From Psychrobacter sp. I-STPA6b (lineage in GTDB: Bacteria; Pseudomonadota; Gammaproteobacteria; Pseudomonadales; Moraxellaceae), in assembly GCF_020662265.1 (NCBI RefSeq), contig NZ_VEWM01000080.1:186001-250000 (forward strand): a DNA stretch of 64,000 nt, read 5' to 3'. Positions 19,307 through 30,551 of the stretch are shown piece by piece. Within the stretch, counting starts at the first letter, position 1. Each line of letters starts with the position of its first letter. The translations under genes and the position numbers were made by a program. Below the pieces are notes generated by a model. It was not told where the DNA came from, did not search any database, and worked only from the letters and a program-made list of their open reading frames with translations.

Positions 19307-20038
19307 CTAGTTCACTTCTTTGGCTTCTACCAGCCAAAGCACTCCATCTTCTTCCATTTTAAAGCCAATATCAATATTTTTATAACGCATCACAAACATC
19401 TGACCTACTTCATGTTGGAGATAGGCAGGACGTGGGTCTTGAGCAATGAGCTGACAAATAGTATCAACATCAGCTTTGCTTAGGCTATTTTGATTGGTAG
19501 TGGTAGAAGTCATGGCATCAAACTGCTGTTGCATGGTTGCTGTCATTTCTACCGCCTTTATCTTTGGAGCTTGCGGTGCAAATCCACTAACGGCATCCAT
19601 TATCGCATCACTATAAGCAACATATGGCTTAATATCAACAATCGGCGTACCATCCACCATATCTGCACCTTGAATGTGCAATATCACCTTGCCTGCTCGA
19701 TTTTCTACCTCCAATAAACGAACAACTGATAATCCAAGTTGTGCAGGACGATAGGTACTACGCGTGGCAAAAACCCCCAGTTTTTTATTACCACCCAATC
19801 GTGGTGGGCGCACTTGTGGTTTAAAACCAGTTTGAGGTTGATTATGATGCGTCTGCCAAGTTACCCAAAGATGACTAAAATCAGCAATACCAACAAACGC
19901 ATCTGGCGTATCATAAGGTGCTACCATCTTAATATAACTGCTAATATCAACCAAATTCGGCTGACGAGGAATGCCAAATTTTTGTGATAATGGTGAATGA
20001 TGATAACCAATAATGGGAACGGTTAATGAATGTTGCAT
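19307..20038 (-). CDS. trmO: tRNA (t6A37) N6-methyltransferase TrmO (TsaA family)
   Basis: TrmO methylates N6-threonylcarbamoyladenosine at position 37 of tRNA-Thr(GGU), using SAM. The YaeB/TsaA beta-barrel signatures are seen in IGYHHSPLSQKFGIPRQPN and in ADFSHLWVTWQTH. The ATG at 20038 gives MQHSLTVPIIG and 243 aa; an upstream in-frame ATG at 20071 adds 11 unlikely residues. It is divergent from dinB. Confidence 0.9.
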   Translation of the reverse strand: MQHSLTVPIIGYHHSPLSQKFGIPRQPNLVDISSYIKMVAPYDTPDAFVGIADFSHLWVTWQTHHNQPQTGFKPQVRPPRLGGNKKLGVFATRSTYRPAQLGLSVVRLLEVENRAGKVILHIQGADMVDGTPIVDIKPYVAYSDAIMDAVSGFAPQAPKIKAVEMTATMQQQFDAMTSTTTNQNSLSKADVDTICQLIAQDPRPAYLQHEVGQMFVMRYKNIDIGFKMEEDGVLWLVEAKEVN

Positions 20039-20171
20039 AAGTTCATAACTGCCTAATTTTAAAATGCACAAATCAAGGTTTGTCAGTGTAAAGCTTTAGA
20101 ATGATAAAGCATGCTAAAGTAACATATTACTGCAAAAACTATCCACAAAAAGTCATAAGGCTGTTATATAT

Positions 20172-21239
20172 ATGCTCCAACGCAAAATCATCCATCTGGA
20201 TATGGATGCTTTTTATGCCAGTGTTGAGCAACGAGACCACCCCGAATATCGTGGTAAACCATTGGTCGTTGGTGGTAATCCAAACGGACGGGGGGTTGTT
20301 GCCGCTGCCAGTTACGAAATCCGCCAGTTTGGGGTGCGCTCTGCCATGTCCTGCTTTGAAGCAAAAAAACGCTGTCCCCATGCTATTTTTGTGCGTCCTC
20401 GATTTGAGGTATATCGTCAAGTTAGCCAACAAATCCGCCAAATCATGCACACACTCACCCCCTTAGTTGAGCCTTTATCACTTGATGAAGCCTATCTTGA
20501 TGTCACAGGTATCGAGCTTTATCAAGGCTCAGCAACACTTATGGCAAACTGGCTACGTGGCGAAATCTTTCAGCAAACGGCATTAACTGCCTCTGCGGGC
20601 GTTTCTTTTAACAAAATGCTGGCAAAAATTGCCTCAGACATGAATAAGCCTAATGGCATTGCAGTTATCACACCAGCACAAGCAAGCGACTTTATCAACA
20701 CCTTACCCATTGAGCGTTTTCATGGCATCGGTAAAGCCACCGCCTCACGCTTACATACTCTTGGTATTCATACAGGTGCTGACCTACGTGCAACTGAGCT
20801 GAGCCTTTTGACCCATGAGTTTGGTAAACGTGGTCACTTTTATCACGAAATCGCTCATGGTCGGGATAACCGCCCTGTCAAGGCTGAGCGCAAGCACAAA
20901 TCCATTGGCTCAGAAACCACCTTTACAGATAATCTCTCTGATACGGAGCAACTACTCAGCCAAATCTATACACAAAATGCGGATGCTTTTATGCAACTCA
21001 ATAAAAAAGGACAGTTGGCTCACACCATTACCCTAAAAATAAAATATGCTGACTTTACCCAAATTACCCGTAGCCATACCCTACATACGCCCTTTCCTAA
21101 TGCCCAATCTGCCCACTATTGGTTACAAAAGCTATTGGCTGATGTCCCTCGTCATCTACCCATTCGCTTGGTCGGTGTTACATATTCCAATCTTATCAGT
21201 AGCTCTACACCTGCCATTCAACCAGACTTATTTGATTAA
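20172..21239 (+). CDS. dinB: DNA polymerase IV
   Basis: DinB is a Y-family translesion DNA polymerase. Catalytic carboxylates are visible in HLDMDAFYASVEQRD and SLDEAYLDVTG. HhH and little-finger domains follow, and the C-terminus ends in the clamp-binding-like sequence IQPDLFD. The length of 355 aa is standard. The start at 20172 is weakly supported, with AAGG 11 bases upstream. No LexA box was recognised. Confidence 0.96.
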   Translation: MLQRKIIHLDMDAFYASVEQRDHPEYRGKPLVVGGNPNGRGVVAAASYEIRQFGVRSAMSCFEAKKRCPHAIFVRPRFEVYRQVSQQIRQIMHTLTPLVEPLSLDEAYLDVTGIELYQGSATLMANWLRGEIFQQTALTASAGVSFNKMLAKIASDMNKPNGIAVITPAQASDFINTLPIERFHGIGKATASRLHTLGIHTGADLRATELSLLTHEFGKRGHFYHEIAHGRDNRPVKAERKHKSIGSETTFTDNLSDTEQLLSQIYTQNADAFMQLNKKGQLAHTITLKIKYADFTQITRSHTLHTPFPNAQSAHYWLQKLLADVPRHLPIRLVGVTYSNLISSSTPAIQPDLFD

Positions 21240-21382
21240 AAACCCAAATTTACAACTGGTCAATTTTCAAGACTACTTATCATCACTGATGAATACGAAG
21301 TTATCACTTAATGCAGTCATTTCTGCTAAACTAACGCCTTTTATTTTCACCACATTCTTATATCTAGTAAACGACCAAAATT

Positions 21383-22471
21383 ATGACCTCTCAGCCTTAT
21401 CTCAGTGTCAATGATTACGACTACAATTTACCCGACTCACTTATTGCCCGCTATCCTTTGGCTCAACGCTCTGCCTCTCGCCTACTGTCTGTCAATAATA
21501 CACAGATACAAGATAAGCAGTTCACTGATTTGCCTGACTTATTAAATACAGGCGACTTGATTGTATTTAATGATACCAAAGTTATGAAAGCCCGACTCTT
21601 TGGACAAAAGGACACTGGTGGTAAAGTTGAAGTATTGGTGGAACGCTTAACCGACGACCCCACACTCACACAAGGAAGAGCACATGTGGCTTTATGCCAT
21701 GTGCGCGCCAGTAAAGCTCCAAAACTTGCACAGATGCTACAGCTAGCAGATGGTAACATGCACTGTGAAATGATAGGACGATTTGAAAACCTATTTATCC
21801 TTGCCTTTGATGCACCCATCTTACCAAATCTTGAAAAGTATGGTGAGCTACCCATTCCACCATATTTTGAGCGTCATGCAGATGAAACAGATAATACTCG
21901 CTATCAAACAGTATTTCATGACCCCAGTAAACTTGCCAGCGTCGCTGCTCCGACTGCCAGTCTACACTTTGACGATAACGTACTACAACGCCTTGAGGAC
22001 AAAGGTATCCAACGTGCTTTTGTAACTTTACACGTTGGTGCAGGGACATTTGCCCCTGTAAAAACCGACAACTTACTGGAGCATACGATGCACAGTGAAT
22101 ACGCTCATCTGCCTCAAGCCACTGCTGACTTAATCTTACAAACCAAACAAGCGGGCAGACAAGTCATTGCCGTCGGGACAACAGTCACTCGAGTCTTAGA
22201 AACAGCGTATCAAAAAACAGTGGATACGCATCGTCCTTTATCCACATGGTCAGGTGATACGGATATATTTATCTATCCAGGTTTTAAATTTGGTGTGGTT
22301 GACCGCCTAATCACTAACTTTCATTTGCCAAAATCCACCTTATTAATGTTGGTATCTGCATTTGCTGGTAAACAAAACATAGAAAATGCGTATCAACATG
22401 CCATCAACGAGCAGTATCGTTTCTTTAGCTATGGCGATGCAATGTTGTTAGATAAGGCAATCACTAGATAA
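21383..22471 (+). CDS. queA: S-adenosylmethionine:tRNA ribosyltransferase-isomerase
   Basis: QueA transfers the ribosyl part of SAM to preQ1-modified tRNA to form epoxyqueuosine. The 362-aa protein begins NDYDYNLPDSLIARYPLAQR and holds family blocks LIVFNDTKVMKARLFG, HVGAGTFAPV and LITNFHLPKSTLLMLVSAFAG. It is followed by tgt, the next queuosine gene, 153 bases downstream on the same strand. Confidence 0.97.
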   Translation: MTSQPYLSVNDYDYNLPDSLIARYPLAQRSASRLLSVNNTQIQDKQFTDLPDLLNTGDLIVFNDTKVMKARLFGQKDTGGKVEVLVERLTDDPTLTQGRAHVALCHVRASKAPKLAQMLQLADGNMHCEMIGRFENLFILAFDAPILPNLEKYGELPIPPYFERHADETDNTRYQTVFHDPSKLASVAAPTASLHFDDNVLQRLEDKGIQRAFVTLHVGAGTFAPVKTDNLLEHTMHSEYAHLPQATADLILQTKQAGRQVIAVGTTVTRVLETAYQKTVDTHRPLSTWSGDTDIFIYPGFKFGVVDRLITNFHLPKSTLLMLVSAFAGKQNIENAYQHAINEQYRFFSYGDAMLLDKAITR

Positions 22472-22618
22472 GCAAATGTAAGATAGTCTGTTGTCTATTA
22501 ACACCTAAATATTAAACCCAGTGATGATGTTATAATTAGTAACTGCTAGACTTAGAATCTATTAAGGTCTATTAAATTTAAATATAGTCATCATACATTT
22601 TTTGTTTTAAATAAGTGA

Positions 22619-23776
<1,158 letters not shown>

Positions 23777-23830
23777 TCGTTTAGCTGGTCATTAATTAGT
23801 AGTTCGTTGGCTATATATAGCTCACATATT

Positions 23831-23866
23831 AAAAAACCACCCATAAAATTTATGGGTGGTTTTTTA
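23831..23866. terminator. Bidirectional Rho-independent terminator between tgt and NSS transporter
   Basis: A strong stem (AAAACCACCCATAAA with TTTATGGGTGGTTTT) is flanked by A and T runs. It therefore works for tgt on the plus strand and for the convergent transporter gene on the minus strand. Confidence 0.93.
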
Positions 23867-23892
23867 GTAGTTTTACTTATTCAATCGTTAAA

Positions 23893-25266
23893 TTAACTGA
23901 CTAAGCTTATAATACTATTGATAAAAACAATAATCACACCAATGGGAGCAACAAATCTAGATACGATCATCCACAAACTCCACATACCTTCTGATAAGTT
24001 CAGCTCCTCTTTGATACTCTTTTGATTTAATACCCAACCAACAAAAATAATCGCCATCAATCCTGTCAATGGCAACATGATTTTACCTGTCAAATTATCT
24101 AGGAAATCAAAAATATTATTACCAAAGATGAAAACTTTATCCCAAACATTAAAGGATAACAATGCAGCGATACCTAATGCCCAAATTGCTAAACTAGCAA
24201 CAACGGCTGACATCGTACGATTCATTGGGGTACGCTCTTCTAAAAGCTCAACTGATGGTTCAAGCAGTGAAATAGATGAGGTCAATGCAGCAAAGGTAAT
24301 TAATAGGAAGAATAATGTTCCAATTAACGTGCCACCTGTCATGCTACCAAAAGCAATCGGTAAACTAACAAATACCAATCCTGGTCCTGCATTAGGATCA
24401 AGCCCATTACTAAAGATAATAGGGAAAATTGCCAAACCTGCAACTAATGCAATCACTGTATCTAAAATTACTACAGTACGTGCTGTTTTAAATAAATTCA
24501 CCTCTTTACCTAGGTATGAACCATATGCCACCATAATACCCATACCTAAAGATAAGGTGAAGAAGGCATGTCCCAATGCCTCTAAAAGTACTTTATCACC
24601 ACCTTCACCTGTTAGTTTACTTAAATCAGGCGAGAACATATACTCCACAGCATCAATAAAACCACCGTTAATGATATTATAACCAACAATCACTACTAAA
24701 ATCACACCCAATAATGGCATCAAAATTTTAGCAGCCTTTTCAATACCACTGGCAACACCAATTGCCACAATGATGGCAGTTAATACCATAAAGATAGTGT
24801 GCCACATGGTTAATACTTGTGGGTCAGCCAACATACCTGTAAAAATAGTTTCAATAGCACCACTGTCTTGCCCAACAAAACCACCAGTTACTGCTTTAAG
24901 CGTATAATTTAATGCCCAACCACCAATGACACTATAAAAGGATAAAATTAAGAATGCCCCTAAAATACCAGACGCACCAACGATACCCCAAGCTTTTGTC
25001 TTACCATCTTGTCTTGCTACATCTTCAAATGAATTAATTGGATTTTTTTGACCACGGCGACCAATTAGCCACTCTGCAACTAAGATAGGAAAACCAATCA
25101 AAGCAATACAAAATAAATAGGCAATGACAAATGCTGCCCCACCATTTTCTCCGACCATATAAGGGAATTTCCAAATATTGCCCAAGCCAACAGCTGAACC
25201 TACTGCGGCTAAAACAAAGCCGAAGCTAGAACTCCACTGAGCATGTCCTTGTTTTTTTGTCGTCAT
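23893..25266 (-). CDS. Sodium-dependent transporter, NSS/SNF family
   Basis: This is a multi-spanning sodium symporter of the neurotransmitter:sodium symporter family, which imports amino acids or related solutes. The family signature GFVLAAVGSAVGLGNIWKFP occurs near the N-terminus, followed by ENGGAAFVIAYL and about a dozen hydrophobic segments. The ATG at 25266 has AAGGA nine bases upstream and gives 457 aa. A further upstream frame to 25320 is unlikely to be translated. The substrate is not predictable. Confidence 0.92.
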   Translation of the reverse strand: MTTKKQGHAQWSSSFGFVLAAVGSAVGLGNIWKFPYMVGENGGAAFVIAYLFCIALIGFPILVAEWLIGRRGQKNPINSFEDVARQDGKTKAWGIVGASGILGAFLILSFYSVIGGWALNYTLKAVTGGFVGQDSGAIETIFTGMLADPQVLTMWHTIFMVLTAIIVAIGVASGIEKAAKILMPLLGVILVVIVGYNIINGGFIDAVEYMFSPDLSKLTGEGGDKVLLEALGHAFFTLSLGMGIMVAYGSYLGKEVNLFKTARTVVILDTVIALVAGLAIFPIIFSNGLDPNAGPGLVFVSLPIAFGSMTGGTLIGTLFFLLITFAALTSSISLLEPSVELLEERTPMNRTMSAVVASLAIWALGIAALLSFNVWDKVFIFGNNIFDFLDNLTGKIMLPLTGLMAIIFVGWVLNQKSIKEELNLSEGMWSLWMIVSRFVAPIGVIIVFINSIISLVS

Positions 25267-25446
25267 TTGACCATCCTTAATACTGTCACCAGATACCATC
25301 ACAACTAAACACAAATCCAATCTTGTATCTATTTGCCTTTGTATCTACAACAATATTTGCATAATAAAAAAGTTAAGTAGGTTTGATTACATAGAGTAAT
25401 CACTAAGTTTCATCTATGAAACATAAAATGTCAAGCATATATAAAG

Positions 25447-25475
25447 AAAAAACCATAACAAATAGTTATGGTTTT
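25447..25475 (-). terminator. Terminator of the lpx/bam operon
   Basis: On the minus strand an AAAACCATAAC stem pairs with GTTATGGTTTT around a five-base loop and runs into T residues. It lies about 40 bases after the lpxA stop and closes the long envelope gene run. Confidence 0.88.
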
Positions 25476-25516
25476 AAAGAATAATTTTGAATATTTCTAA
25501 TTTTGTAGAAAGGAAA

Positions 25517-26296
25517 TTAGCGTACAACGCCACGCTTACTTTGCGTTAAAGAAGCTATTAATAATGCAACCATTGGCTCTTGTGGTAAAAGCTCTTCTTC
25601 TAATTGCACGATGGCTTGCTTTGTGGTTAATCCTGAACGAAAAATGACTTTATAAGCCTGACGCAATATATTAATCGTCTGCTTTGACCAGCCTTTACGG
25701 CGCATGCCTTCTAAATTCAGACCGTGTGCATTGGCTGGATTACCTGATACCATAGTAAAGGCAGCCACATCTTTTAAAATTAAACTAGCACCACCAACTA
25801 AGCTATAATCATCAATTCGACAAAACTGATGGATACCAGAGTTACCACCAATCACAGTATAATCACCTATTTGTACATGCCCAGCAACTCCAACATTATT
25901 TGCCAGAATATTATGATTACCAATCAAACAATCATGAGCAATATGCGTATTTACCATAAATAAGTTATGACTACCAATCTTGGTTAGCCCTTTATCCTGA
26001 GCAGTACCTCGATGGAAGCTGCAAGCCTCACGGATGGTATTATAATCACCAATCTCTAGCCATGTCTCTTCTCCAGCATACTTTAGATCCTGACAATCCT
26101 CACCAATACTAGCAAATTGATAAATCTGATTATGCTGACCAATACGTGTATTCTTAGTGACTACAACATGACGATGTAACACTGTATGCGCCCCAATACT
26201 GACATCATCTCCAATGATACAATAAGGTCCAATAACTGCCGTATCATCGATAGTGGCACGATTTGATACAATAGCAGTGGGGTGGATTTGACTCAT
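25517..26296 (-). CDS. lpxA: Acyl-ACP--UDP-N-acetylglucosamine O-acyltransferase
   Basis: LpxA carries out the first step of lipid A synthesis, moving 3-hydroxyacyl from ACP to UDP-GlcNAc. The 259-aa protein begins MSQIHPTAIVSNRATIDDTA and is a hexapeptide left-handed beta helix. Conserved segments include GEDCQDLKYAGE, REACSFHRGT with the catalytic-type His in NTHIAHDC, and GLNLEGMRRKGW. The ATG at 26296 has AAAGG eight bases upstream and is preferred over a start at 26332. It is last in the operon after fabZ. Confidence 0.97.
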   Translation of the reverse strand: MSQIHPTAIVSNRATIDDTAVIGPYCIIGDDVSIGAHTVLHRHVVVTKNTRIGQHNQIYQFASIGEDCQDLKYAGEETWLEIGDYNTIREACSFHRGTAQDKGLTKIGSHNLFMVNTHIAHDCLIGNHNILANNVGVAGHVQIGDYTVIGGNSGIHQFCRIDDYSLVGGASLILKDVAAFTMVSGNPANAHGLNLEGMRRKGWSKQTINILRQAYKVIFRSGLTTKQAIVQLEEELLPQEPMVALLIASLTQSKRGVVR

Positions 26297-26407
26297 AAAA
26301 CGTGCCTTTAACCAAATAAAACAATTAAACAATCAATATTTTATTAATAAAAAGCAACCAAATATAAGACAGCTCTTTATCAACAATACATCCCTAGAAT
26401 ATCCGTG

Positions 26408-26953
26408 CTAGACGGTTTGCATACTACGCTTATCTTGCCGTGCAATCATTACCTCAGCACTGGCCGCTAGCTCATCTTTGACATGCGCTGTACAAGCAAA
26501 CTTATAAATACCACGCTTGTTCATGACGTTCTTTGCCCGAATAATGAGCTGATCACCTGGTACGACCTGACGTTTAAACCTGACTTTATCAACACCTGCA
26601 AACAGATACAAATAGCCATCCTCGGCCGTTAATCCCTCACTAATAAAACCTAAGATACCCGCCACTTGAGCCATTGCTTCAATCATCAATACACCAGGCA
26701 TAATTGGTTCATCAGGAAAATGCCCTTGGAAAAACTCTTCATTTATTGATAAGTTTTTATAAGCAGTAATCCACTCATTGGGACGGCATGCCGTCACCCT
26801 ATCTACTAGCATAAATGGGTAGCGATGTGGTAGATAACGCTTTATTGTGGCATATCTTAGTGGTAATGTTAGCTGTCTTTGAGCCAGTGCATCAATATCT
26901 TGCTCAGTCAATAAATCTGAGTCATCAAAACATGGATTAGATACTTGTGGCAT
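26408..26953 (-). CDS. fabZ: 3-hydroxyacyl-[ACP] dehydratase FabZ
   Basis: FabZ dehydrates 3-hydroxyacyl-ACP during fatty acid elongation and competes with LpxA/LpxD for their substrate. The hot-dog fold motifs [12 protein letters not shown] and [13 protein letters not shown] carry the catalytic His and Glu. AAGGAAA before the ATG at 26953 supports this start and gives 181 aa. The N-terminus has about 30 residues more than E. coli FabZ. Confidence 0.96.
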   Translation of the reverse strand: MPQVSNPCFDDSDLLTEQDIDALAQRQLTLPLRYATIKRYLPHRYPFMLVDRVTACRPNEWITAYKNLSINEEFFQGHFPDEPIMPGVLMIEAMAQVAGILGFISEGLTAEDGYLYLFAGVDKVRFKRQVVPGDQLIIRAKNVMNKRGIYKFACTAHVKDELAASAEVMIARQDKRSMQTV

Positions 26954-27024
26954 ATAAATTTCCTTATTACAATTATTATGATCCATCATTCAATGTATCA
27001 CGGCTTATCTATAACTTTACTGTC

Positions 27025-28050
27025 TTATTTTTTACCCATCTGCCGAAAACGCACAGCAGCTCTACGCCATTCTGCTGATGGCATTGCTACTGTTCCAGAA
27101 GAATAAGAGCCAGACTGAGTAATGGATTTAGTAACTAATGTTGTACCTGTAATGGTCACATCATCAGTAATCGTAAGGTGACCTGAGATACCAACTGCCC
27201 CGCCAATGATACAACGCTTACCGATATGGCTACTACCTGCAATACCGGTTTTAGCCGCAATGGCGGTTCCTGCTCCAATAGTCACATTATGTGCAATCTG
27301 AACTAAGTTGTCGATAATCACATTATCTGCAATGACTGTATCATCAATAGCCCCACGGTCAATACAGGTTTGACTACCAATCCGTACATGATTACCAATA
27401 ATCACTCTTCCAAGTTGGGCAATACGTGTCCAGCCTGCTTGGGCAGTATCGGCACTGGGAGCAAACCCAAAGCCTTCTGAGCCAATACTGGCATGGGCAT
27501 GAATGCGAACATCATCACCAATCTGGCAATCATGCGCTATCACAACTTGTGAGCTAATGACACAATGCTTACCAATACAAACCCTGTCTTCGATAGCAAC
27601 ATGGGCAGCAAGAGAACAACCATCACCAATACAAACTTCCTCACCGACAATACTATAAGCACCAATAGATACACCTTCACCAATGATAGCAGAAGGTGCA
27701 ATAATGGCAGTGGGATGTATCTGTGTTTTAACTGAAGTCTGTACTGCGAATAGTTGCGATACACTGGCATATGCTTGATAAGGGTTATTAACAACTAATG
27801 CCAAAGTACCTGTAGGTGCTAGGTGTTGTTGCTTTGGATGCAAAATTACTACACCTGCATTTGTTGTTTGCAAAGCATCTGCATATCGGGGGCTAGCTAA
27901 AAAGCTCAATTGCCCCGATTTTGCATCTACCAGATTTGCTACTGAATCTAGTGGCTTAGAAAGCTGTATCGCACTTAGCTTGTCTTGATTTAATACAGGC
28001 TGATTAGGCACAATTTGTTGGATAACTTGCTCAACTGTTATTTGTGTCAT
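27025..28050 (-). CDS. lpxD: UDP-3-O-(3-hydroxyacyl)glucosamine N-acyltransferase
   Basis: LpxD adds the second acyl chain in lipid A synthesis. The 341-aa protein has an N-terminal uridine-binding domain (LSFLASPRYADAL) and a hexapeptide beta helix from about residue 112 (HPTAIIAPSAIIGEGVSIGA). The catalytic-type His lies in QIAHNVTIG. It starts 34 bases after bamA; the chaperone gene skp, often found between these two, is absent here. Confidence 0.97.
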   Translation of the reverse strand: MTQITVEQVIQQIVPNQPVLNQDKLSAIQLSKPLDSVANLVDAKSGQLSFLASPRYADALQTTNAGVVILHPKQQHLAPTGTLALVVNNPYQAYASVSQLFAVQTSVKTQIHPTAIIAPSAIIGEGVSIGAYSIVGEEVCIGDGCSLAAHVAIEDRVCIGKHCVISSQVVIAHDCQIGDDVRIHAHASIGSEGFGFAPSADTAQAGWTRIAQLGRVIIGNHVRIGSQTCIDRGAIDDTVIADNVIIDNLVQIAHNVTIGAGTAIAAKTGIAGSSHIGKRCIIGGAVGISGHLTITDDVTITGTTLVTKSITQSGSYSSGTVAMPSAEWRRAAVRFRQMGKK

Positions 28051-28084
28051 AAGCGATACTTACTCACTATCATCTAAATTTTAA

Positions 28085-30490
28085 CTAAAAGGTACTACCA
28101 ATCTGGAACTGTACTTTTTCAGTTCTATCACCTTTTTGGTCTTTAAATGGAACAGCATAGCTTAATGAGATAGGACCAATTGGCGTATACCAAGTGATAC
28201 CTGCCCCAGCACTATAACGCAACTCTTTATCTTGAGTTAGCAGAGGCACACCGGTATCTTTACCATCATAAACAAATGTCTTGTCTTCTTTGTCTGTAGT
28301 ATCAAAAACCTGTCCACCTTCAACAAATAAAACAGGACGCACTTGATCAGCCCAGTCACCTTTAAATGGCATGGGCAAAATTAGCTCTGTACCAAAAGTA
28401 GCTAAAGCATTACCGCCCACCTCTTCTGGTAGGTATGATGCCGGTACTTGTGTATCATAAAACGTTGTAGACTTAGGACCTAAGCTTGATGCTCTATAGC
28501 CACGTACTGAGCCATAACCCCCTGCATAAAAGTTTTCGTAAAAGGGTAAGTCATTACCATAGCCTAACTTGGTATAGCCACGAGCAATAAAGTTTTTATA
28601 GATAGGATAATAAATATTACCTCTATAAATTACTTTTTGATACTGTTGATCGCCAAAACCAATGGTCGCATTTACTGAATGGCTCATACCACGGGTCGGG
28701 AATACAGGACGATCTAATGTACTATAATCCCAACCTAATAGGATATTGTAAGTATTGTAGTCGTTTTTAAAGCTGGTACGTCCAATATCTTGATAAGCAG
28801 TAGCTTTACCACCATTTTCTAGTAAGTCATGAACATTTGAGACACCCATAAAGCGTCCACCACGTATTTCTGTATTATCATAGTTAAACCCAGCACTAAG
28901 ACGCTTGGTCTCATCAATAGGATAACTATAGTTTAGTGTCGCTCCATATGAGTCAGTGACATAGTTACTAACGTTTTTATCATCATATTTAGTCTTTTTA
29001 TAGTAAGCACTAATACCTTGTGAAACACCATTTTCGGTAAAGTAAGGATTGGTATAGCCAAGACTATAAGAATCATTAGTTTCAGAACGTGACAAGGCAG
29101 CATTGACTTTATTACCTGTCCCTAAGAAGTTACGCTGACTTAAATCGACTTGGAAGGTAAAACCACCACTTTGTGAGTAACCTGCTGCAATTGTTGAACT
29201 TCCTGATGGTTGCTCTACAACAATATAATCAACATCAATCTGATCAGGACTATTTGGTACTGGACGGACATCAACTGTCACAGACTTAAAGTAACCAGTA
29301 CGCATTAACCGTACTCTTGATTGTGCAATTTTATCATTTGACGCCAATGCACCTTCAAGCTGACGCATCTCACGGCGTAACACTTCATCTTCAGTTTTGG
29401 TATTTCCAGAAAAGTTAATACGGCGTACATAAACAGGACGAGCAGGATCTATATAGTAATCAATATCTACTGTCTTAGTCTCTTCATTAATACGAGGTAC
29501 TGGACGCACTTGAGCAAAGTAATAGCCATCATTACCATAACGGCTTTGTAATGCTGCTGTCGTTTCATCCAGACTACGCTGCGAATACTGCTCATCTGGC
29601 TTAAAGGTCACATCTTCTTGCAATGTTGCAACATCATAATTTGGTTTACCCAGAAAGTTTACTTGTCCAAATTTATACTGTTCACCTTCAGTAACGCTGA
29701 CCTCAATAAAGACACTGTTTTTATCTTCACTGATATTCAAAACAGCATTATCTACATTAAACTTTACAAAGCCTGCATTCTGATATAGGGCTTTTAGGTT
29801 TTCAAGACTGGCAGCTAGCTTCTCTTTTGCATAGCGATCAGATTTAGATAATAGTCGTGTCCAAGACTGCTCTTTCACTGCAAAAACATCTTTAATATCT
29901 TCATCACTAAAATGATGATTACCAATGATGTTAATATCTACTACTTTAGCTGCTTTACCCTCAATAAAAGTAATTTCTAGCTTGACACGATTACCATCAA
30001 GCAAGGTTTGGTTCACTTCTATATCACTGTTGTAGTAGCCCTGAGAAATATATTGCTGCTGTAATTCATTCGCAATCGCTTGCAAAGTAGACTGTTTCAG
30101 AACATCTCCAACTGCTAGTCCAGATGCATTTAGTCCTTCTTGTAATCCCTCTTTTGGGATAAGCTTATTACCTTTAAAATCAACTTCGGCAATGATTGGA
30201 CGCTCAACAACATGATAAGTTAAACGTCCTTGTGACTCTTGTGCTTGAATATCAGCAAAGTTTCCTGTCGCGTACAGTGCTTCAATGCTTTGTGCAAGTG
30301 CCGCATCTGTGACTGTATCACCTACTGTAATAGGCAATATAGGATAAAGACTATCTGCTGTCTGACGCTGTAGTCCAGAAAAACTGATATCAGTAACTAC
30401 AAACTGTGCTGCATGAGCAGACACACTCATTAAAGTAGCAACTAAAGGGACACTCACGATTTGAGCGCTAATGAATAAAGGCTTACGCAT
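28085..30490 (-). CDS. bamA: Outer membrane protein assembly factor BamA
   Basis: BamA is the Omp85 beta-barrel insertase of the outer membrane. The 801-aa precursor has a signal peptide ending in SAHA, five POTRA domains in the first half (from FVVTDISFSGLQR) and a 16-strand barrel. It ends in aromatic phenylalanine (VQFQIGSTF) as the assembly signal. Lid-loop RGYR is seen in GSVRGYRASSLGP. The ATG at 30490 has GGA eight bases upstream; one two codons earlier is also possible. Confidence 0.98.
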   Translation of the reverse strand: MRKPLFISAQIVSVPLVATLMSVSAHAAQFVVTDISFSGLQRQTADSLYPILPITVGDTVTDAALAQSIEALYATGNFADIQAQESQGRLTYHVVERPIIAEVDFKGNKLIPKEGLQEGLNASGLAVGDVLKQSTLQAIANELQQQYISQGYYNSDIEVNQTLLDGNRVKLEITFIEGKAAKVVDINIIGNHHFSDEDIKDVFAVKEQSWTRLLSKSDRYAKEKLAASLENLKALYQNAGFVKFNVDNAVLNISEDKNSVFIEVSVTEGEQYKFGQVNFLGKPNYDVATLQEDVTFKPDEQYSQRSLDETTAALQSRYGNDGYYFAQVRPVPRINEETKTVDIDYYIDPARPVYVRRINFSGNTKTEDEVLRREMRQLEGALASNDKIAQSRVRLMRTGYFKSVTVDVRPVPNSPDQIDVDYIVVEQPSGSSTIAAGYSQSGGFTFQVDLSQRNFLGTGNKVNAALSRSETNDSYSLGYTNPYFTENGVSQGISAYYKKTKYDDKNVSNYVTDSYGATLNYSYPIDETKRLSAGFNYDNTEIRGGRFMGVSNVHDLLENGGKATAYQDIGRTSFKNDYNTYNILLGWDYSTLDRPVFPTRGMSHSVNATIGFGDQQYQKVIYRGNIYYPIYKNFIARGYTKLGYGNDLPFYENFYAGGYGSVRGYRASSLGPKSTTFYDTQVPASYLPEEVGGNALATFGTELILPMPFKGDWADQVRPVLFVEGGQVFDTTDKEDKTFVYDGKDTGVPLLTQDKELRYSAGAGITWYTPIGPISLSYAVPFKDQKGDRTEKVQFQIGSTF

Positions 30491-30551
30491 AAACATTGTC
30501 CGTCAATAAAGTCTTACTAAAGTTAAGGTAAATAAATCATTTTGTCTAGTA

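Noticed and set aside
22521..22545. TGTTATAATTAGTAAC as a third Zur box before tgt
   Set aside because: Only one half-site matches; the second half is TAGTAAC and the spacing is off. tgt is not a zinc-regulon gene by family knowledge.
24077..24682. 201-codon open frame opposite the NSS transporter
   Set aside because: It is antisense to a well-conserved membrane protein gene, has Lys/Ser/Pro-rich composition typical of reversed hydrophobic codons and no ribosome binding site.
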